From: Actinernus sp. WN-2022
Taxonomy: Eukaryota; Cnidaria; Anthozoa; Actiniaria; Actinernidae
Direction: 5' to 3'
Assembly (NCBI GenBank): GCA_030867875.1
Contig: JAOWCC010001501.1
Location: 30,338,792-30,402,791, forward strand
DNA length: 64,000 nucleotides
Both the position numbers and the translations under genes were made by a program. Position 1 is the stretch's first letter; every line of letters starts with the position of its first letter. Below the pieces are notes generated by a model, which was not told where the DNA came from, searched no databases, and worked only from the letters and a program-made list of their open reading frames with translations. This document shows positions 38,501 to 47,500 of the stretch, piece by piece.

Positions 38501-41500
38501 GCAGCTTGTAAATGTAAGTAGCTGCTAATCTGAACATGATAACCTTTATACCAATTGACTGTCGTTGTGTTGTTATTTATTGTTATTAACCTCTCGAAAG
38601 CATAGTAGAAATGACCCGATTTCTCAGTTCTCTGACTGACAGGGGCCTTTTAAAATATGATATGCACATGTATTTAAATGTTTATAAATTTCGGCAACGG
38701 GCCACCCCCGGGCATTTGAACATTTTGAAAAAAATTCGATCAAATGCCCCACTACCAAGGCAGAAAAACTGTTCAAATGCCCCACCAGTTTTTCATCCAG
38801 GCTGTTCAAATGCCCCACCATCGGGGCCCGGATCAGAAAATTTTACAAAGCAAAGACTATTGACAAATAAATAAAATCATTGTCTTATTCAGAATCTCTG
38901 ACTCAAGCAATTCACGGGAAACACCGACGGTGAAAACCACCTTCAACCAGTCAGGGATGAGAACAATCATTTCTACCGGCTCGATCGTTCTTGGTTTCAG
39001 TTATATACTTTATAATAAACGTATTAATGGTTTGAAATTGAATATGTTAGCTTATGTTCTTGGTATATAAAGTATGCAACAGGCACCAATCGGCCCGTCT
39101 TTTACCGATATAATAATTAAGTTTTTAACTCGCGCGCTGTCGAGGGTCGCAGCAAATTCAACTTATCACAATTACCTCTGAAAGTGGCCTTCAAATTTGG
39201 CAGGTTTACTCTATCAAGCCTCTACAAATGTGCAATCATTATCCTGGAATTCCTCGAAGACACGTACGTTCGCCATTTCGACGCGAGCGATGCGAATTTG
39301 TAGACAGAAAGAATGTATTTTTTGAACACTGATCAAATGCCCCACCCCCCACCCCCACTGTTTGTCAAATGCCCGCCCCTGAGGGCTTAGATACTCGTCA
39401 AATTCCCCACCCTCGGGAGCAAGCCTCTGATCAAATGCCCGAGGGTGGGGGGGGGGGGGGGAGATGCACGGGTTTGGAATTGACTGATACATAAGTGAGT
39501 ATAAACTGAGTAAGTAATCCGAAATGAAAATGTTTTCAAACGAACGATAAATGACTGATGTGGAAATCGCATATTTATCTGTGGCGTGTTATTGACACTG
39601 GTAAAAACAAATCTTTCCTAAGCACAAGACCAAGGGACAGTTACCACCTAACACGATTATTGGCTTTTTATTTTGTTCTATTTCCCGGGTCTATTTACAT
39701 CTGGCCTGTACCACTTTGTATTTGATTATTATCTCTGGGTTCAGGCATTCTACAGTGTATTTAATGTTTTTTTTTAGAACTGACATAATGATATTATGTA
39801 TAGAGTAGCGTATTTATCATTATTGCAAGTATATAAAATAAAATAAATTTGGTCCAGAACTGAGTATACTTACATGCAAGTGGCACTCTTTCTTTCCCTT
39901 CCCCTTTCTTGGTACCATTATATATCCATGCAAGCTAGATCTTGTTTCAGTGTTTTCCATCTGAGGTGGTCCTGGCTTAAGATACCCCTAAGGTTACCTT
40001 AAGGACCTACCTTCTCATCATTGTATTTCTTATTATGCCATATTACTCGTATACATTTCCATCATCTTATGAGAAAATAAATGTAATTGTTGTTCCTCAG
40101 TTCTTGGCGTCAGCATCGTCGCTTTCACTCGGTCACGATCAGGAGTACGAGTACTTTTAAGAATTATTTGGGAATGAAAATTAATCTTGCTGCGACCCCA
40201 ATGATAGAAAAAAATGAGTGGACATTGCATGTTTCTTTGTGGCCTGCCATTATAAGTTTCAGTCTCCTTCAAGATGTAGAAAATTAAGGCCACTCAGGCC
40301 ACTCAGGGCCTCTTGTTCAGTTATCGTGGTTCTGATCTCACTCAAAATAACGTCTAATTTTAGGGAAGCTGGATAGTAGACTATATAGAACTTAAGTTGA
40401 TTAGAACCATTCAACGGCATACATGTTTGTGCTTGTGTGTTGATCTTAAGCTTAGGAATTAAACTTTACATCCATCATTCTCTAATATATTAGCCAACCT
40501 CATTTAAAAAAACACCAACCCAATCATCCACCATTTTGTCATAAGAAGAAAGCCTGGAAGTAACATTTTCTTTGTTTGTTTCTCATGTCTCTTTGTTAAG
40601 GTAAATGTATTGATTGACTGAATTACTATAAAAATTAATGTCATTTCTCTTTAGATGAGTAAAAACAAGACAGTGTAGTGAAGTACACGAAGGAAAAGAT
40701 AAAATAGTTCCTAATCAAATTTTGCTGGATTAGTTAAATATGTAAATGAACGTCTTGTTAATATAAGGAAAAGTGCTGGGATTATGATCTGTCACGGTAT
40801 GTCTTAGTGTTCGATCAAGGGACTGATAATAAATTAAGTGTAGAGGATTTAAGAGAACGGACAGGTTTGTAAAGGTTCAAGAGTTCGTTAATGAAGACTG
40901 GCACTTGGCCATGAAGAGCCTTAAACGTAATTAAAAGTAACTTAAAAATAATCTTCTCTAGAACCCCTCCACTGTATACAGTGTTGATCTTAAAGGGACT
41001 ATACATGTCACCAGGATTTTTCTGATTTTCTGTCAAATAATAATGTAGAATTTTTTGATTATTAAACGATGTTAATTTTCGAAGAGACAACAAGCTAGAG
41101 TAGCAACATTAGCTAATATCAAAGATAATAGTTTAAAACTTGAGAACGTTAGCCTAACGTTTTCAAGATTTTCATAATCGTAATCCATTTCCATCCTCGC
41201 CATCCATTGTCCAATTAGCTTCTCTGTAGCTTAACTTACGTGTACTATTAGATTGGGGATTCCAAAACGTTTCTGTTTTTCAAGTGTACATTTTCAGATA
41301 AGGGACAGCCTGGCCCTCAAAATCCAATTCCTAGATTAAATCCTGCATTTAATTTGGACATGCATGTACATAAATTAGTAATAATGATTATTTTTTCATT
41401 TGCTCTGTTTTGTTGTCAGTATGAAGTTGTGATTCACCGTCTCAAGAAGTTGTCCAATCAGCCAGATGTTCATCTTGTTCAAGAATTCCTCAATAGATTT

Positions 41501-44500
41501 TTACTCCCTGTTCCAACACCTGGTGTTATATCAGTCTCACTACAGGTTAGATGTATTTCATGATGTACTTTTTAATTTTACTTATATGTTAATATACTCT
41601 GGATTCTGATTGGTCAATAACGAGTGCATAAAAAGGTTATAGAGTGCACAGTTGCATGCTCTCAGCAAATGTTTGCTCAGTATATTATAGACAATAAATG
41701 CATGAACTGCTCGTGCTATACGTTTCGAGCACTGAGTGATATTATTTTGAAAGTTCTCAAATTGCACTTGCCTTAGGGCTTGTGCAGTTATCAGAACTCT
41801 CAAAATATCACTCAGTGCCCATAATTAACGTATAGCATGAACAGTTCATACGATTTCCTCTACTAGTATATTTACTAGTACAATATATATGTACATGTAG
41901 GCACTTACAAAATGTAATCAACCTCGTCCCCATCTAAGATGTCAGATCTAAGATGGCAGCTACTCCAGAGAAGACCCTGGTAAAGGATTAATTAGCTGTC
42001 ACGTATTCTGATTGGCTCTTCGATTATGATATAAGGGTTGGCCTAACAATGCTTTTATTGGCCCAACGGACTGAGTCAAGAGAGATGAACTTGCATATAG
42101 ATTCGATTGCTCAAATGTTATCAATAAAACGATTTTAAATAACCTTATCAAACTCATTAATAATTCATGAAGCAAAAACAAAGGAAATCACCGACCGATA
42201 AGTGATCTTTAAATCTGATACAGATTTCGTCCTGATTTACATAAACTTTGGCTTCGATTTTCTCGGCCAAAATAAGTCGTATCGCCAAAATAACTGAAAA
42301 CAATTCGTGTCCGATCTTTATCCGATTTACAAACTCTCGCTTTCAGCTCGAGTTTGTAAATCCCATAAAACACGGCTACTCATTCTTTATCTATTACTTA
42401 AAACACGTGTAGGCAGAGCAATAGGTGAAGTGTATCACTGGGTAGTTTTCTGGTAAGTTTCATCAGTGGGAAAGCCACGAGAAGCCATTAAATCTGAACA
42501 TGTGCTATCGATCGCTTCGCTTCAACGTTAATGGAAAATGAGGAATTCTCTTCTAGCCTAGATACATCCTGGTAGCATTGTGATACCCTTCCACTGTTTC
42601 TTTATCCAAGTAAACTCCATTTCGAGCCGTTTAGTAGGCCTGTTTTAACTGCATCGTTCACCGTCTGGAAATACCGTTAATCGCATCTCGTTCACTCTGG
42701 ATTGGGATACCTATATGGTTTGTGCACGTCACGAAATATTCCAATATTTAGCTTGGCCGCCATCTTAGATCGTCAAAACATGTGACAAAATACTCCCAAA
42801 ATCTGGAAGTATTTGAACACGTGATCCAGCCTTTACCAGGGTCTTCTCTTGGAGTAGGCACCATCTTGGATCTGACCGAGAGGACCCTGGAGACGAGGTT
42901 GGTACTTAATGTCTCGTCTAACAGTACTTGGCAGTGAAGTTGATCAGGCTCACTTGCATGTATTCTTAATATTCTAGCAGGGACCTTGAAATTCAGCTAC
43001 GTAATTTGTACCACATTGTACATGTGCACATAGCCTCACTGTGTCTTTTTTGTTTCAGCTTGATGACCAAGGAAGAGCACATGGAATGGGTAATATGATT
43101 ATGTTGTCAGTGATACATGCAGTCTCAGGCAAACCTCCACTTTTCATTCCCAAGTCTAATAAATATTATACTAGAGGTTTCTAACAAAAGTGAAGTGCTG
43201 CAAGCAGTAGAGTATATGAAATTGTAGTTTAATAATCTGACTCCTAGCTAGAGCCGTGTGATATTAGTGCACAAGTAAATCAAATGCCTGAATCTGCCAT
43301 CGACACTTCATGTAGGGGAGACAACCATTTCCGAGGTTCTCAAAACCTTTAGTTGCTTAATTATTGATAATGTATTTGACTTAAGTTATATTCCGATGAA
43401 CGTTCGTGGTGCATTAAATAGTGTGTATGTTTATACGAGATCGCAGCAGTACATTTAAATGTAGTGAGGGATCGCTATCGTCGACAGCACGCATTCAGTT
43501 TTGTTTTTCAGTGTTTTTCTCATTAAAAAAGCTTGGCAATTGTTACATAAAACAAATAGATTATATTTTCCCGTTTGTTTGTTGTCATGTATGTACAGAG
43601 GACATCACAGCGTGTGAAGATCGACAGTCACGACTGTGCGACGACCCAGTTCATTTGTGATTGTTTCAGTTTGATCATTTGCATTAAATGCGTAAACACA
43701 ATGGGTCAAGCAGCTGTTCTTCAGTTCATTAAAGCAAGGAACATCCGTCAGACAAGTCATTAATCCTTCTAGCCTTCCCACAGCACCGGGAAAACGGCAT
43801 CTGATCGTATCGTCTGTTACTCTGGTGAGAAAAGAGTCAAACACAAAAACTCTGCTCGGATACAAGCCACATTCACCGAGAAAACAAGGTTTTCTTTCAC
43901 AACCCAAAGCAGTAAACAGCATCCTAATGTTTTGATAAAATGTTTCAATAACTTTTTGTGCAATATCCTACTTACCTAAAGCGATAGAAGTGGGGATTAT
44001 TATGGGTATAGTTGAGGTCTCATTCGCTATGGCCAATGACACAATGAACCGAAAGCACGGATTGTAGTTACCAGTTCTCTGCTCTGATGAAATGATAACG
44101 AGGTACAATGTAGGTCGAGGAACCCAAAATAATTATTACGAACTTCGCTATCGGCACATCAAAGACGTTCGAAATAGGTTGCTGCTCGCACACATTCGAT
44201 TACTTGAATGCATGTAAATAACAATTATTTTAAAGGCGAATAAAAGAAACCTTAAAGTACCTATGAAATGAAAAATAAGTCAACCCTTTGGAAATGATGA
44301 AGGTTGACATTAATTTTTCTCTTTGTCATCTCATTCTAGAGATATTCAGATTTTTACAATATTTAAATGAGATGATTTGATGTAGAAACCTTGACACATC
44401 ACCAAATGAGGAATATCTCTACAAATACTCGGTAAAAACAATTAAAACTTTGCATGAGTCCGAGTACCTGGTCTGCCATGTTAGATTTTCAAGGGGGATC

Positions 44501-47500
44501 CTGGAGCGAGTATTTCTTTGTTGTATGTTACATACATTGTATGTGAATACATGTACCCATGTATAAGCCACATCCCCAACATTGGCCGTTGTTTTTCTCC
44601 ATGTACGTGCGGTCTGTAGGTGGGTATTTGCACTGACTTGTGCCAAATTGTGTTCACTTTGATGTAGCGCAAATGTGAGCAAGGCAAGTTGTTCACAAAT
44701 CTGCTTTAAATTAATTTGTTATAAAAACGTTCTGGAATTAAAGATTTGCTTTTCCTAATTCTCAAAACTCGGTGGAACAATGTACAAAAGTATTTCCCGT
44801 GACTTTGGAATAGCCTGTGACACATGGGGGAGGGAGAGGAGAGAAGGTCAAAGAGTTTGTGGGGAAGAATAGGAGAGGGAGGGGAAGAGGGGAAGGGGGG
44901 GGGGGGGGAATCCTCCCTTCTTCCCCCCGCCAACCCCCCCCCCCCCCCTCCCCCAAGAGCCTATAAATCCGATAAAGCATGGACATGAATTCTGTGTTTA
45001 TATGGTTTATCAAATGTCTAGAATAAGATATAGTCGTGTTTTTCAGTTATTTTGGCAATATTTCGGCAGAGAAAATCAATGCAATAGTTTATGCAAATCA
45101 GGACGAATTTGTATCAGATTTGCAGATCACTTATCGCACATGGATTTCCTTTGTTTTCCCTTATGAATTGTTAATAAGTTTGATAAATGCACATACAACA
45201 TACATGTACAGCTGTTTATAAGACTTTAGAGCCCTTGGGTAACACAACATACATGGTTTTATATTCAATTGAATGGTTTGCAACACTTAACATTTTCCTC
45301 AAATTCTTTACTAATTTCATTAAATAATCTTTGTTTGATGATGCTTAATACAATCAAGGTTATCGCAAGCGATCCATTGCTGAAGTGTGGGTGAAGGAAG
45401 GATCAGGACTGATTACAGTTAATGGCCATCCTTTTGTCCAGTATTTTTGTAGAACAGAAGACAGGTGAGCATACGTACCGCCGATACATGTACTCAAAAC
45501 TTATGTTTGTTAAAAGTTTAAACTACATTGTGAAAAAATGTAATTGAAATGCTGTACAGTACTTGTCCATAGCAAAAATAATGCCACAATACTGCCATGC
45601 ATTATTCCCCACTGTGCATAATACCCCCATGACACCCCTAAAGACCCATAATTATGATGGATATACTATGGTCCCCGGGACTTTACATTGGATTCTATGG
45701 TATTTCACAACTAAGTGTAGTGTATAGTCTGTTAGTATAATAGAACTTGTCTGTGTTTTGTGTTTCTAGGCAGCAGGTTATGTTTCCATTTCAAGTTGTT
45801 GACGGCATTGGTCAGTATGATGCTGAGTGCAATGTGATTGGTGGAGGCTCCACAGGTGAGGGGGGACACCCACTTCTGTGCATCGCCATGTACAAATACA
45901 ATAATTATCGAATCACCACATTGTTCATTTGCCTGAAATTCCTGCAAAACGTCTTTAGTGCAGTCATCAAAATTGTCATTCACCGGCTCCTTGTAATTGT
46001 CTTCAACAAGCTCTTTGTAGAGTTCTAATATTTCTCTGTTCTTAGATGACGAATCCTGTTCAACGATGACTTGAACAGGAATTTCCTGGATTATTAAACT
46101 TCGACAGTGATATTTTCGTGAAATTCAATGCCTTTTAGTCCTTATTTTCGATGAAATCGCGAAATAAAGCCTCGCAAAATACAATTCCATCGATTTCGTG
46201 AAGCTAAGTACACGTGAAAATAAGTGAGAATAAGGTATTAATAAATTTAAGCAACTTAGTTTGATTCAGATTACCTAGACAAGTATAACTTTTTTTAGTG
46301 ATACCATATGTATTAGTAAGTTATTGATGTCCTATTTTAATACGAAGCTAGCTTTTAGAGTTTGATATCATAAGTACCAGGACTTTGTTCACATAGGACA
46401 CTTGTGCGCACCTGTACTCTACAGTAATGGACGTAATATCATAAGTACCAGGACTTTGTTCACATAGGACACTTGTGCGCACCTGTACTCTACAGCAATG
46501 TACGTAATATCATAAGTACCAGGACTTTGTTCACATAGGACACTTGTGCGCACCTGTACTCTACAGTAATGTACGTAATATCATAAGTACCAGGACTTTG
46601 TTCACATAAGACACTTGTGCGCACCTGTACTCTACAGTAATGTACGTAATATCATAAGTACCAGGACTTTGTTCAAATAGGACACTTGTGCGCACCTGTA
46701 CTCTACAGTAATGTACGTAATATCATAAGTACCAGGACTTTGTTCACATAGGACACTTGTGCGCACCTGTAGTCTACAGTAATGTACGTAAGTCTGGTGC
46801 GTTCATTCATAATTATTTTACTTGTAAACTCCATTCTCTGCCATAACTTTTCGATTGTTGTAGAAGGAATTTTGTGCAGAGCCGGGTAAACATTGCCAAT
46901 AATCGTAAAGCATGTGACTATTTTCTAGAATGCGCACACTGTTGTTGTTTATATTAATATAGACATACATGTAGATATTTCGTGCTGTTTCAATCACGTT
47001 TGGGAAACATTGTCTCCTACAGTACCGCCTGAAAGTATTGAAGCATCGGGACACGGCTAAACCGAGGTTTAACCGCGTGCACTGACCTCAGTTTTACCGC
47101 GGTCGTACCTCAGTTTGGACGCGGTCAACTTCTACTGTACATGTATCCGCGGTCTTTGGACGCGCCACTACGATTGCAGTACTGTTCGAAAATATATTCG
47201 GCTAACTTTCATTATTTATCACACTTCATGAGTTGTCTTTCAGTATTCAACACCGCCGTTCGTGTTCTTATATTAACTAACGTCACGAAGCCAACTGCTT
47301 CAAAATAAACATGCTTTAAGACACGGCCCGCTAACAATCTTCGGCGGCTAACTTTTATTCTTGTTCACACTTCCCGAGTTGTCTTTCAGGACTCAACACC
47401 GCTGTTCGAGTTCGTATTAACTAAAGAAGCCAGTCTGCTTCAAAATAAACATTAGTTAAGACACGTACGGCACGTAGATATGTCACGACAAATGTCCCCA

